A stretch of 64,000 nt of DNA, from assembly GCF_018603905.1 (NCBI RefSeq), contig NZ_JAHFZZ010000013.1:62001-126000 (forward strand), in the 5' to 3' direction. Both the position numbers and the translations under genes were made by a program. The first letter of the stretch is position 1. The number at the start of each line of letters is the position of its first letter. This stretch comes from Nonomuraea sp. NEAU-A123. GTDB lineage: Bacteria > Actinomycetota > Actinomycetes > Streptosporangiales > Streptosporangiaceae. The notes under the pieces are model-generated. The model was not told the origin of the DNA. It did no database searches and was given only the letters and a program-made list of their open reading frames with translations. Shown one piece after another: positions 7,497 to 16,310 of this stretch.

Positions 7497-8870
7497 TCAC
7501 GGCTTGGCCAGCGGGATGATCCTGCGGTACTTGCCGCCCGGCGCCCGCTGCGGCGGCTCCTCGGCGCGTTCGAGCGTGACGTCACCGGCCTTGTGCTCGG
7601 TGAGCAGGTGGGTGATCTCGCCGCGTACCGCCTCCCACACGCGGTCGGCGTCGGCGCCGTCCTCGGGCTGCAGGCGCACGCGCAGCGTGGTGGGCGCGGT
7701 CTGGACGATCTGGAACTGTTCGATGCCGGGGGCGCGGTCCAGCAGGGTGCCGAAGGCCATGGGCGAGATGCTGACGTTCTCGCCGCGACCGGTGGGGAAG
7801 GTGAGCATGTCGGCGGCGCGGCCCCGCACCTGGATGGCGGGCAGCGGGTTGCCGCACGGGCAGGGATCGGGGCGGAGCAGGACGCTGTCACCGAGGTCGT
7901 AGCGCAGGATCGGCTGAACGCGGTTGACGAGGTTGCTGACCAGGACCGTGTGCGACAACTCACCCGGCGCGACAGGCCGGTGATCGGCGTCGACCGGCTC
8001 GAGCACGGCCCAGTCGCTGTTGACGTGGTACCAGCCGTGCCGGCAGCCGATGCTGAGGAAGCTGCACTCGGTGGCGGCGTAGGCGACGCGCACCTTGGCC
8101 CGGAAGGCGGTGGCGAGCCGCTCCAGGTCGCCCGCCGTCGACGTCTCACCGCCGACGATGATCAGCACCGGGTGGATGCGCAGGCGACCGGCTTCCTGCT
8201 CGCCGGCCAGCAGCGTGAGCGTGCTCAAGAAGCCGACCAGGATCGCGGGGTTGTACCGGTTGAGCTCGGCGGTGAGTTCCGGCATTGGCTGGTGTATCGA
8301 GAAGGTCCGCATCGCCCGGCCGAGCAGCGGGCTGTCCCGGCGGAACCGGGCCGTCGAGGCGGCGCTGAGAAAATGGCCGCCGGGTGCGGACATGATGGCG
8401 CTACGGCCGGCGCGCGCGAGGGTGCGGAGGACGTCGCCGACTCCCACACCGGCGCTGGCGCGTGACCCGAGGGAGGTCTCCACGGTCATGCTCCGCTCAT
8501 CCATCAGGAAGATGCCGCGCACCCCACTGGTGCCGGTGGTCGTGGCCACCAGATACCGGCCGCAGAACCGCTCCCCCACGAGGGTGGGGTCGGCCACGAA
8601 CGCCTGGACGCGCTCGAGGGTCACCTCGCGGTCGGTGACCCAGTCGTCGAAGCGGCCCATCAGTGTCTTCTTGTCGGTGACCGGCAGCAGCGTGGGGTCG
8701 TCGACCTGCTCCGGCAGGTCTCGGTACAGCTCGCGGTAGTACGGCGAGTTGGCGCGGGCATAGGCCACCATCTCGGCCAGGTGCGCACGCTGCCGCCGCG
8801 CGATCGCCGCGGGTCCTTCGCGCATGGCGCGGCGCGCGTCGCGAGCGAGTTGCCGGGCGCTCTCTTCCAT
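7497..8870 (-). CDS. Phenylacetate-CoA ligase/F390-synthetase-like adenylate-forming enzyme
   Basis: A protein of 457 aa of the PaaK-like AMP-binding group. The phosphate loop is ATTTGTSGVRG, the central motif YAATECSFL and the hinge region RYDLGDSVLLRP, and the C terminus is the small AMP-binding subdomain. A CPCG pair near the C-terminal third resembles the zinc/iron cysteines seen in this subgroup. It would adenylate an aromatic or other carboxylate; the substrate is unknown. The ATG is two bases after the stop of the TetR gene, so the pair is one operon. Confidence 0.82.
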   Translation of the reverse strand: MEESARQLARDARRAMREGPAAIARRQRAHLAEMVAYARANSPYYRELYRDLPEQVDDPTLLPVTDKKTLMGRFDDWVTDREVTLERVQAFVADPTLVGERFCGRYLVATTTGTSGVRGIFLMDERSMTVETSLGSRASAGVGVGDVLRTLARAGRSAIMSAPGGHFLSAASTARFRRDSPLLGRAMRTFSIHQPMPELTAELNRYNPAILVGFLSTLTLLAGEQEAGRLRIHPVLIIVGGETSTAGDLERLATAFRAKVRVAYAATECSFLSIGCRHGWYHVNSDWAVLEPVDADHRPVAPGELSHTVLVSNLVNRVQPILRYDLGDSVLLRPDPCPCGNPLPAIQVRGRAADMLTFPTGRGENVSISPMAFGTLLDRAPGIEQFQIVQTAPTTLRVRLQPEDGADADRVWEAVRGEITHLLTEHKAGDVTLERAEEPPQRAPGGKYRRIIPLAKP

Positions 8871-8872
8871 GA

Positions 8873-9508
8873 TCAGTTGGTCCTTTCCCCGGTGGGCGGC
8901 CGCACCGAAAGCAGGCCGGACAGGGCGATGTCGAGGGCACGCTGGGTGGCCTCCCACAGTTCCTCCTGCGACCGGCCGAGCTGGACGCTCGCCAGGCCCG
9001 CCTGCTGAATGGCGCCCAGCAGGGATCCGATCATCGCCGCCGCCGTGATCGGGTCCAGTTGACCGGGGAACGCCTTCAGCAGCTCATCGGCGAGCCGTTG
9101 CTGCAGCTCCAACAGCAGGTACAGGCTTTTCGCCTGGAGCGCCGGCGAGGTCAGGACCAGCCGGGCCGTTGCCGACAGCTCCTCGGGTTCCCTGCGGGGA
9201 ACCTTGGGCCGTCGGTGGGCTCGGTACTCCTGGACCATCCTGCCCAGCACCTCGCCCGGGCTCTCTTGCGGCCGGCGCTCCGCGATCGCTTCGAACATCA
9301 CGTCGTAGTCCCGCCCGACGTCGACGAAGAGCACCTCGTCCTTGCTGCGGAAGTAGTTGGAGAACGTCTTGGGGTCGACATCCGCCGCCGCGGCGATCTG
9401 CGCCATCGTGGTCTGCTCATAGCCCTGCTCCTCGAACAGCCTGATGGCCGCCATGACGATCCGCTGTCTGGTCAGCCGCTTCTTCCGTTCGCGCCGCGTC
9501 TCCTCCAT
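8873..9508 (-). CDS. TetR-family regulator
   Basis: A protein of 211 aa. RQRIVMAAIRLFEEQGYEQTTMAQIAAAADVDPKTFSNYFRSKDEVL is a typical TetR DNA-binding domain, and the ligand domain is all-helical. It is the first gene of a two-gene unit with the PaaK-like ligase and probably regulates it. The ATG lies about 7 nt from a good -10 element, suggesting a leaderless transcript. Confidence 0.9.
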   Translation of the reverse strand: MEETRRERKKRLTRQRIVMAAIRLFEEQGYEQTTMAQIAAAADVDPKTFSNYFRSKDEVLFVDVGRDYDVMFEAIAERRPQESPGEVLGRMVQEYRAHRRPKVPRREPEELSATARLVLTSPALQAKSLYLLLELQQRLADELLKAFPGQLDPITAAAMIGSLLGAIQQAGLASVQLGRSQEELWEATQRALDIALSGLLSVRPPTGERTN

Positions 9509-9515
9509 GACCCCA

Positions 9516-9545
9516 AATATACGCCTACCAGAACTTTCCTATCAA
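9516..9545 (-). promoter_or_regulatory. Promoter for the TetR-ligase operon (leaderless type)
   Basis: On the minus strand TTGATA (9540-9545) and TATATT (9516-9521) are 18 bp apart, and the -10 ends 7 nt before the ATG, so RNA would begin at or next to the start codon. The -35 lies inside the last codons of the NmrA-like gene. Confidence 0.45.
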
Positions 9546-10387
9546 CCGGAATATTGCGCGCTCCGCAGGTTAGTGCGAAAGGCGTGCTCGTGCTCGGCCG
9601 CCCACGAGCGGAACGTGCGCGCCGCACCCCCGGTGACCTGCTCCACGGTGGCGGTGACCGGCGCCGGGCCGTTGGCCATGTCGGCCTGGGCGCGCAGGAT
9701 GCCGTCCACGGCCTCGGGCGGCCAGCCGCGGGCCAGCAGCTGCCGCCGGGCATCCTGCGGGGAGGTCTCCTCCCAGCGCACCGGGCGGCCGATCGCCTCA
9801 CCGATGACGCGCGCCTGCTCGGCCTGGGTCAGCGAGTCCGGCCCGGTCAGCTCGTACACGGCGCCGTCGTGTCCGTCCCGGGTCAGTGCCCGCACCGCGA
9901 CCGCCGCGATGTCCCGCTCGTGCACCAGGGACATCGCGGCCTGCCCGTACGGCGCGCGCACCACGCCCTCCGCGCGGATCTGTTCGGCCCAGCGCAGGGT
10001 GTTGGCCGCGAAGGCGTGCGGGCGCAGGATCGTCCACTCCAGCCCGGACCGTTCGATCAGCCGCTCGGCCTGCCGTTCATGCTCACGAACCGCCGCCGAT
10101 GACAGATAGACCACCCGGCGGGCATGCTCGGCCGCCACCGCCAGCACCGCCTCCAGCCCCTCAGCCGAGGCGAACGGCCAGACCAGGAACACCGCCTCGA
10201 CGCCCTCGACAGCGGTGTACAGGGAATCGAGCACCGACAGATCACCGCGCACACTCTCGACGGAGGGCGGGAGATCGGCCGGTCCCCGGGTCAGCGCGCG
10301 GACCTCGGCCCCGGCCTCCAGCAGTTGCGCTACCACCTGGCGACCGACTGTGCCGGTCGCTCCGGTGACCAAAATTCGTTGTGGCAT
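9542..10387 (-). CDS. NmrA-like NAD(P)-binding protein
   Basis: A protein of 281 aa. The N-terminal ILVTGATGTVGRQVV is the Rossmann GxxGxxG, and RVVYLSSAAV, WTILRPHAFAANTL and the C-terminal GGWP-type region are as in NmrA/HSCARG or QOR2-like reductases. The atypical short-chain dehydrogenase active site is degenerate, as is normal for NmrA, so it may act as a redox sensor or NADPH quinone reductase. AGGGGAGG lies upstream of the ATG. Confidence 0.85.
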   Translation of the reverse strand: MPQRILVTGATGTVGRQVVAQLLEAGAEVRALTRGPADLPPSVESVRGDLSVLDSLYTAVEGVEAVFLVWPFASAEGLEAVLAVAAEHARRVVYLSSAAVREHERQAERLIERSGLEWTILRPHAFAANTLRWAEQIRAEGVVRAPYGQAAMSLVHERDIAAVAVRALTRDGHDGAVYELTGPDSLTQAEQARVIGEAIGRPVRWEETSPQDARRQLLARGWPPEAVDGILRAQADMANGPAPVTATVEQVTGGAARTFRSWAAEHEHAFRTNLRSAQYSG

Positions 10388-10505
10388 CCGATGCCTCCCC
10401 TTGAAGGATCAACTGATGCTCAAACGTAGAGAGGCCAGAGAGGATGACCAATGCTTTAAAGTACGGGATTCATACGCGATCGTCTACATCCACGCCCGAG
10501 CATCG

Positions 10506-11492
10506 TCAGGCCGCCCTCTCCAGGTCGTCATAGGTCACCCGATGCGCCAGCGGCAGCCCGGTAGCCAGCCGTTCCAACTCGTCCAGCACCGCGGCGCCCA
10601 TCCGGGACAACTCATTGCCATGCGAGCCGGCGATGTGCGGGGTGAGGAAGACGTTGGGCAGGTCGAAGAGCTGCGAGTGCGGCGGGAGCGGCTCCGGCTC
10701 GGTGACGTCGAGGATCGCCGACAGCCGCCCCGACTTCAGCTCGGTCACCAGCGCGTCGGTGTCCACCAGGCTGCCCCGGGCCGTGTTGATCAGCACCGCG
10801 CCGTCCGGCATCAGCTCCAGGCGTTCGCGGTCCAGCATGTGCCTGGTCTCCGGGGTGGCCGGGGCGTGCAGGCTGACGATGTCGCTGCGGCTGAGCAGCT
10901 CTTCGAGTGATGCCTGCCGTATCCCCTCGACGCTGGTGTAGGGGTCGTACAGGCACAGGTCCAGGTCGTAGGGCGCGAGCAGGTCGATCACCTTGCGGCC
11001 GATCCGGGAGGCGCCGACGATGCCCACCCGCCTGCCGTAGTTACCGACCGAGCGCTGGATCTGGGCGAGGGTGAAGGCGCGCTCGCGCCGGTAGCGCTCG
11101 CTCAGGGTGAAGACGCCCTTGCCGGCCAGCAGGATCGCGCCGACGGTGTATTCGGCCACGGGCACCGCGTTGGCGTCGGCCGCCGAGGAGATCAGCAGAT
11201 CGCGCTCCCAGCAGGCAGGGGAGACCAGGTTCTTCACCGAGCCGGCCGCGTGCAGCACGGCCCGCAGCCTGGGGGCGGCGGTCAGCAGTTCCTCGTCCAG
11301 CGGGGGGCAGCCCCAGCCGGTGATCAGGATCTCGGTGTCGGCGAGGGACAGGCGGGGATCGTCGAACCGCTCGGCGACCAGCGTCACGTCGATGTCCGCG
11401 ATCGTGTCCAGACGCCGCAGCAGGGGCGCGGGGAAGAGCAGCGCGAGATGTTCCTCGTGCATGGCGAACAGCGCCTTGGGGCGGGTGGACAC
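10506..11492 (-). CDS. D-isomer-specific 2-hydroxyacid dehydrogenase
   Basis: A protein of 328 aa. The NAD-binding segment is GIVGASRIGRKVIDLL, and the catalytic Arg, Glu and His lie in NTARGSLVD, LDVTEPEPLP and LTPHIAGSHG. The GTG at 11492 is chosen because GGAGG sits 8 nt upstream, while the in-frame GTG at 11507 has none. It is divergent from the sugar ABC importer, so it probably acts in metabolism of the imported glycan or sugar acid. The shared upstream region has repeated CGGTTTCTA boxes. Confidence 0.88.
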   Translation of the reverse strand: MSTRPKALFAMHEEHLALLFPAPLLRRLDTIADIDVTLVAERFDDPRLSLADTEILITGWGCPPLDEELLTAAPRLRAVLHAAGSVKNLVSPACWERDLLISSAADANAVPVAEYTVGAILLAGKGVFTLSERYRRERAFTLAQIQRSVGNYGRRVGIVGASRIGRKVIDLLAPYDLDLCLYDPYTSVEGIRQASLEELLSRSDIVSLHAPATPETRHMLDRERLELMPDGAVLINTARGSLVDTDALVTELKSGRLSAILDVTEPEPLPPHSQLFDLPNVFLTPHIAGSHGNELSRMGAAVLDELERLATGLPLAHRVTYDDLERAA

Positions 11493-11519
11493 GGAGTAGC
11501 CCTCCACTTCGTAGATATC

Positions 11520-11691
11520 GGTTTCTACGGTAGAACCACGGCCGCTAAATGGTCAACGCTTCCCCGGAAGCCAACATTTGCGCTGGTAGCTGCATCTCTC
11601 TTGATCAAAGAGTAGTCTATTGTAACGTATCCGTAACGCATTCTTGTGGGACGAGCCGTGCAGTCGTAGCGTTCGCAGAGACCGGTTTCTA
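11520..11691. promoter_or_regulatory. Repeated CGGTTTCTA boxes between dehydrogenase and ABC importer
   Basis: GGTTTCTACGGTAGAACC (11520-11537) is an inverted repeat with one bulged T, and a second CGGTTTCTA occurs at 11683-11691. A GTAACG direct repeat lies at about 11616-11638. This suits a shared operator for the divergent transcripts; no regulator gene is adjacent. Confidence 0.4.
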
Positions 11692-11769
11692 TCGCCGGAC
11701 AGCTCCGCCAACCATCGCGGCGGATGTCAGAGCGCAGAACTGCCGTGATGCCCGATCTGGAGGAATGTC

Positions 11770-11826
11770 ATGAACGGCACCCGATGCCACCGGCCGAGTG
11801 CGGCGAGAGAGCAGTCTTGGCGATGA
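11770..11826 (+). CDS. 18-codon leader peptide frame
   Basis: TGGAGGAATGTC stands before an ATG that opens the frame MNGTRCHRPSAAREQSWR, ending in TGA. That TGA overlaps the ATG of the ABC permease (ATGA). The ribosome site is far better than any in front of the permease itself, so the short frame probably delivers ribosomes to the importer genes by coupling. It could also be an accidental frame; no similar peptide is known to me. Confidence 0.45.
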   Translation: MNGTRCHRPSAAREQSWR

Positions 11827-12812
11827 GCAGGGTACAGACCAGGCGGGAAACGCAGCCGAGACCGCCGTCAGAGCCGCCCAAGACCAAGCGTCGCGTCCGG
11901 TCCAGGAGGGCGCGGGTGAGCCTGGCGGCCGGGCTGCTCGCGCTGCCGGCGGTCATCTACTTCGTGGTCTTCAACTACCTGCCCATGGCCGGTCTGGTGG
12001 TCGCGTTCAAGGCCTTCGACGTCTCTCAGGGCATCTTCGACAGCCCGTGGAACGGTCTGGAGAACTTCAGGTACTTCCTGGATTCCGGGGACGCGGCGCG
12101 GATCCTGTTCAACACGGTCTTCCTCAACGCGCTGTTCCTGGCCACGACCCTCGCCGCAGGGGTCACTCTGGCGATCATGCTGAACGAGATCCGGAGCACG
12201 CTTTTCAAACGGGTCTCCCAGTCCGTGGTCTTCTTCCCCTACTTCGTCTCTCCTGTAGTGATCAGCATCATGTTGCAGGTCTTCCTCGCGGGCGCCTCCG
12301 GCGGGGGCGGGGCCGTCAACGACATGCTGAACGTGTTCTCCCTGCCCACGTTGGACTGGTACACCGAGCCGGGACCGTGGCCGTGGATCCTCACCGTGGT
12401 GAAGGTCTGGCAGCTCGGCGGGTACATGAGCGTCATCTTCCTGGCCGCGATCACCGGGATCCCCGAGGAGGTCTACGAGGCCGGGATGATCGATGGCGCG
12501 TCGAGGGCGCAGATGGCCTGGCGGATCACCCTTCCGCTGCTGCGGCCCACCGCCGGGGTCCTGACGGTGCTGGGTGTCGGCCGCATCTTCTACGGCGACT
12601 TCGGCACCATCTACGCGATCGTCGGTGACAACGGCACCCTCTTCGACACGACGGACGTCATCGACACGTACGTCTTCCGCGCCCTGCGTCAGCTCGGCGA
12701 CTTCGGCACCACCGCCGCGGTGGGCCTGTTCCAGTCGGTGGTCGGGTTCATTTTCGTGGTGATCGCGGTCATGATCCAGCGCAAGTACGCCAAGGAGACC
12801 AGCGTCCTATGA
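11823..12812 (+). CDS. Sugar ABC transporter permease, LplB type
   Basis: A protein of 329 aa with six predicted membrane segments, beginning with a basic cytosolic N terminus (TKRRVRSRRARVS). The EAA loop is YEAGMIDGASRAQMAWRITLPLLRP. It resembles LplB/YteP-type permeases for oligo- or polysaccharide uptake. The start at 11823 matches family length and overlaps the leader frame; longer in-frame starts exist at 11724 and 11784. It is the first structural gene of a three-gene importer and overlaps the second permease by ATGA. No ATPase gene is present, so a shared MsiK-type ATPase is presumed. Confidence 0.88.
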   Translation: MSRVQTRRETQPRPPSEPPKTKRRVRSRRARVSLAAGLLALPAVIYFVVFNYLPMAGLVVAFKAFDVSQGIFDSPWNGLENFRYFLDSGDAARILFNTVFLNALFLATTLAAGVTLAIMLNEIRSTLFKRVSQSVVFFPYFVSPVVISIMLQVFLAGASGGGGAVNDMLNVFSLPTLDWYTEPGPWPWILTVVKVWQLGGYMSVIFLAAITGIPEEVYEAGMIDGASRAQMAWRITLPLLRPTAGVLTVLGVGRIFYGDFGTIYAIVGDNGTLFDTTDVIDTYVFRALRQLGDFGTTAAVGLFQSVVGFIFVVIAVMIQRKYAKETSVL

Positions 12813-13675
12813 GCCGTAGAAAGCTGGAGCCCTTCACGATCATCAGCATCGTCGGCGTCGGATTCGCCGTGCTGGCCTGCGCCATCCCGTTCTGGCTGAT
12901 CATCTCGGGGTCCTTCACCAGCGAGGTGGACCTTGCGGTGACCGGGTACAGCGTCTTCCCCTCGGCCTTCGACCTCACCGCGTACAAGATGATCTTCACC
13001 GGTCCGGCGGTGCTCGACGCCTACATCGCCAGTGTCTTCATCACCGTGGTCGGCACCGCCCTGTCCCTGGCCGTGACCTCGGGGGTGAGCTGGGTCATCG
13101 CCCGGCGCCTGCCGTACATCAGCCGGCCGCTGACCGTCTTCGCCTACCTGCCGATGCTGTTCACCGGAGGGCTCGTACCGCTGTACCTGCTGGTCACGCA
13201 GTACCTGCACCTGCAGAACAGCTATTTCGCCGTGATCCTGCCGCTGCTGGTCGCGCCGTTCCTGGTCTTCATCCAGGTGAGCGCCTTCCGCCAGCTCCCC
13301 GCGTCGATCTTCGAGTCGGCCAAGGTGGACGGCGCTGGCGAGCTGCGGATCTTCTTCCAGATCGCGCTGCCGCTGTCCAAACCGATCCTCGCCGTCGTGG
13401 GCCTGTTCTACGCCGTGCACTACTGGAACGAGTGGTTCACCGCGCTGCTGTTCATCGACGACGTCCACAAGTTCCCGCTCCCCCTGGTCCTGCAGAACCT
13501 GATCTCCAACATCTCGTTCACTCAGATGCTGCCGCAGCTCGCCGAGCAGGCGACTCCGGTCTACCAGCTCCGGCTGGCCCTCACGGCCGTCACGATCGGC
13601 CCGATCCTGCTGGCCTACCCCTTCGCCCAGCGCTACTTCGTCAAAGGCATCACCCTTGGCGCCACCAAGGGCTGA
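12809..13675 (+). CDS. Sugar ABC transporter permease, YtcP/MalG type
   Basis: A protein of 288 aa with six membrane segments and the EAA loop FESAKVDGAGELRIFFQIALPLSKP. The start overlaps the upstream permease stop. It is the partner permease of a heterodimeric channel of the carbohydrate (CUT1) group. It is followed after 27 nt by the substrate-binding lipoprotein. Confidence 0.9.
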   Translation: MSRRKLEPFTIISIVGVGFAVLACAIPFWLIISGSFTSEVDLAVTGYSVFPSAFDLTAYKMIFTGPAVLDAYIASVFITVVGTALSLAVTSGVSWVIARRLPYISRPLTVFAYLPMLFTGGLVPLYLLVTQYLHLQNSYFAVILPLLVAPFLVFIQVSAFRQLPASIFESAKVDGAGELRIFFQIALPLSKPILAVVGLFYAVHYWNEWFTALLFIDDVHKFPLPLVLQNLISNISFTQMLPQLAEQATPVYQLRLALTAVTIGPILLAYPFAQRYFVKGITLGATKG

Positions 13676-13702
13676 CCTCGCTCCCCCCAACAAGGAGACA
13701 CC

Positions 13703-15277
13703 GTGTCTGATCAGAACTTGTCTCGGCGCGGCCTGCTGAGCGTCGGAGGTGGCCTCACCCTCGCCGCGCTCTTCGCCGGTGCCGGCTGCTCCTCGTCGCA
13801 GCGGTCGGCGGGAAGCCAGAGCAGCGCGCCCGGCAAGGCGCTCACGCTCAGCCTGCTGCTCCCCGGCGACGTGCCGGCCGGCTGGGACGCCGTCCTGGCC
13901 GAGGTCAACAAGAAGCTCCAGGCCGAGCAGGGCTTCACCATCAAGCCGCAGTTCATCCCGTGGGCCAACTACGGCCAGCAGGCGCTGCTGAAGTTCACCG
14001 CCGGGGAGGGCTTCGACACCGCGCTGCAGGCCCGCTGGCTCAACATGACCCAGCTCGCCGCCAGCGGCTCGATCGTGGAGCTGAGCTCCCTGCTCGGCAG
14101 CGGCAAGTACCCCAACCTGACCGCCACCCTGGACCCCAAGATCGTCGAGCTGAACCGGTGGAGCGGCAAGCTGTACGGCCTGCCGCAGATCAACTCGGTC
14201 GCTCGCTTCCACCACTTCGCCATCCGCCAGGATCTGGCCGACAAGTACGGCATGAGCGAGATCGCCGACTTCGCCGGCCTGGAGAAGTTCTGGTACGACG
14301 TCAAGCAGAAGGAAAAGGACATCACCCCGATCGGGGTCAACTCCCGCATGCCCAAACTGCTGGTCGCGTGGAACCCGGTCGGCTGGCTCAACCCCTACAT
14401 GTGGGAGAACCCCCGCACGAGCATCGCGTCCTTCACCGGCGAATCGCTCGCCTTCGTCCTCGCCGCCGACGGCAAGCAGACCGGCTCCGCCAACCCGGTG
14501 CCGTTCTGGGAGGCGCCGGGCATGCTGGACGCGCTCCGCCTGGTACGCAAGTACTACCAGGACGGTCTGATCAACAAGAACGCGCTCACCGTGGACTCCA
14601 AGGCGCTCGAGTCCCAGTTCAAGGCCGGCCGCTTCGCCACGGCCTGGGCCATGACCGATGGCCTGACCTCGCAGATGCTGCCCGAGCTGACCAAGAACGT
14701 CCCCGGTGCGATGCTGTCCAACGTGGTCCCGCTCAAGGGCGGCAAGGACGCCAAGCCGTACCAGACCTTCCAGGCCGACAACTTCCTCGTGCTCAACGCC
14801 AAGGGGCAGAGCAACGAGAAGGCCATGCAACTGGAGGACTGGCTGTCGATCAAGGAGAACCACGACCTGATCACGTACGGCATCCAGGGCAAGGACTGGA
14901 ACCCCATCGGCGACGACAAGTACGAGATGCTGTCCACCTACACCTTCCCGGGCTTCGCGCTCTCCTGGCGGGCCAAGCTGGAGCGCCGGATCAAGGACAT
15001 GACCGCGTCCGAGGCGGCCTGGTTCGACTGGGCGCAGAAGGCCGACAACTTCACCATCGACCCGTACGCCAGCTTCACCCCAGACCCCGAGCCGGTGAAG
15101 CGGGAGAACACCCAGGTCACCGCCGCCCTGACGCAGTTCGCCAATCCGTTGTTCATCGGCGCGGTCGACGTCGACCAGGGGCTGGACAAGCTGAAGAAGG
15201 CCCTCGACCGGGCCGGCCTGGCCAAGCTGCAGGCCGAGATGGCCAAGCAGGCCGACGCTTACCTCAAGGGGCAGTGA
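13703..15277 (+). CDS. Sugar ABC transporter substrate-binding lipoprotein
   Basis: A protein of 524 aa with a twin-arginine-like SRRGLLSVGGGLTLAALFAGAGC ending in a lipobox cysteine (about residue 29), so it is exported and lipid-anchored. The mature part is a large LplA/YtcQ-type binding protein, longer than MalE-type proteins (about 400 aa), which suggests an oligosaccharide ligand. AAGGAG lies before the GTG. It is the last gene of the importer operon and is followed by a strong hairpin. Confidence 0.9.
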   Translation: MSDQNLSRRGLLSVGGGLTLAALFAGAGCSSSQRSAGSQSSAPGKALTLSLLLPGDVPAGWDAVLAEVNKKLQAEQGFTIKPQFIPWANYGQQALLKFTAGEGFDTALQARWLNMTQLAASGSIVELSSLLGSGKYPNLTATLDPKIVELNRWSGKLYGLPQINSVARFHHFAIRQDLADKYGMSEIADFAGLEKFWYDVKQKEKDITPIGVNSRMPKLLVAWNPVGWLNPYMWENPRTSIASFTGESLAFVLAADGKQTGSANPVPFWEAPGMLDALRLVRKYYQDGLINKNALTVDSKALESQFKAGRFATAWAMTDGLTSQMLPELTKNVPGAMLSNVVPLKGGKDAKPYQTFQADNFLVLNAKGQSNEKAMQLEDWLSIKENHDLITYGIQGKDWNPIGDDKYEMLSTYTFPGFALSWRAKLERRIKDMTASEAAWFDWAQKADNFTIDPYASFTPDPEPVKRENTQVTAALTQFANPLFIGAVDVDQGLDKLKKALDRAGLAKLQAEMAKQADAYLKGQ

Positions 15278-15295
15278 CCACCACACGGCACACCA

Positions 15296-15322
15296 GGCCC
15301 TCCCGGATCCTCCGGGAGGGCC
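15296..15322 (+). terminator. Terminator of the sugar importer operon
   Basis: GGCCCTCCCGGA (15296-15307) and TCCGGGAGGGCC (15311-15322) form a perfect 12-bp stem with a 3-nt loop, 18 nt after the stop of the binding protein. Confidence 0.85.
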
Positions 15323-15431
15323 CGCCTGATGCGACTGCGCCGTCCGCCGTTCCACGACCTGTACCTCGGCGGGTCAGCGTGGTGGTGCACGGGTCACCAG
15401 GCGCGGTGCCCGCGAAATGCCGTGGGGCGCC

Positions 15432-15860
15432 TCAGGACTCGGGATGGGCCAAGCGGGCGAGCAGGGTGACCGCGTCGTTGAGGACCACCGGCTTGAAGAA
15501 GCGCGCGTCGACCTGTTCGACGGCGGCGATCGCGCGGGGCGCCAGCTCGGCGCCGACAGCGGTGACCCGCAACCGCTTGGCGCGGGTGTCGGCGGGATCG
15601 ACCTCCCGCTCAACCAGTCCTTTGGTCTCCAGAGCACGCAGGACCTGCGAGGTCATCTTGACGTCGGTGCCGGCCTGGCGGGCGAGAGCCAGCTGGTTGG
15701 GGTGCTCCCCGTGGGTGTTGAGCCACCAGGTGCAGGCCAGCAGCACGAACTGGACGTGCGTGAGGCCGAGGGGGATCAGGGCGGCGGCGATGTCGCGCTG
15801 CCAACGCAGCGTGGCGTGCCAGAGCAGGAAACCCGGGCTTTCGCCAGGGCTGAGCGCCAT
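15432..15860 (-). CDS. MarR-family regulator
   Basis: A protein of 142 aa. GEHPNQLALARQAGTDVKMTSQVLRALETKGLVERE is the winged helix and DPADTRAKRLRVTA the wing. The start overlaps the stop of the SRPBCC gene (ATGA), so the two form one unit transcribed from about 16300. It may bind the paired 13-bp repeats upstream of that unit. Confidence 0.88.
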   Translation of the reverse strand: MALSPGESPGFLLWHATLRWQRDIAAALIPLGLTHVQFVLLACTWWLNTHGEHPNQLALARQAGTDVKMTSQVLRALETKGLVEREVDPADTRAKRLRVTAVGAELAPRAIAAVEQVDARFFKPVVLNDAVTLLARLAHPES

Positions 15861-16276
15861 CAGCCGCCCGCCCGCTCGACGAGGGTGGCCATGGTGGCAG
15901 GCCAGTCGGCGGTGACCGCCGGGCCGATCTGCGGCCCGAGTTCGTCGGCCGCGGCACCCGTGATCTCCATCCGGTACACCATCCGAGTGCGGAGTCGCTC
16001 GCCCCGGTCAAGCCGGTGAACAGTGCGCAGGACCAGGCCGTCGATACGAGCCTCGTCCACGAACAGCTCGTCGACGGTTGCCTCGGCGACGCGCAGGCGC
16101 ACCGGGTCCTGTCCGGCCGGAGTCATCACGATCTCAGCACCCGCCGCGAACGGGCCACTGATCTGGATGCTCTCGATGTCGGCGTTCCAGGCTCCCCAGC
16201 TCTCAACATCAGCCCACAGGCGCCAGATCGCCTCGGGCATGGCATCGGTCTCGATGCTGTGCTCGTACGTCCACAT
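15860..16276 (-). CDS. SRPBCC (polyketide cyclase-like) protein
   Basis: A protein of 138 aa. It begins MWTYEHSIETDAMPEAIWRLWADVESWGAWN, the standard START-like N terminus, and ends with a long C-terminal helix around ADWPATMATLVERAG. The start at 16276 has GGGGAGG nearby, whereas a longer frame begins at 16309 without one. It is translationally coupled to the downstream MarR gene. The ligand is unknown. Confidence 0.85.
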   Translation of the reverse strand: MWTYEHSIETDAMPEAIWRLWADVESWGAWNADIESIQISGPFAAGAEIVMTPAGQDPVRLRVAEATVDELFVDEARIDGLVLRTVHRLDRGERLRTRMVYRMEITGAAADELGPQIGPAVTADWPATMATLVERAGG

Positions 16277-16310
16277 CAGGGGTCCTCCCCGCTCTCGACA
16301 GACAATCAAT

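Noticed and set aside
7462..7500. GTGACCA and TGGTCAC inverted copies between the hydrolase and ligase genes
   Set aside because: The 7-bp arms are 25 bp apart, too weak to call a terminator.
12689..15355. Very long open frame on the minus strand (over 800 codons)
   Set aside because: It is antisense to the sugar ABC operon, has no domain and reflects GC-rich third positions.
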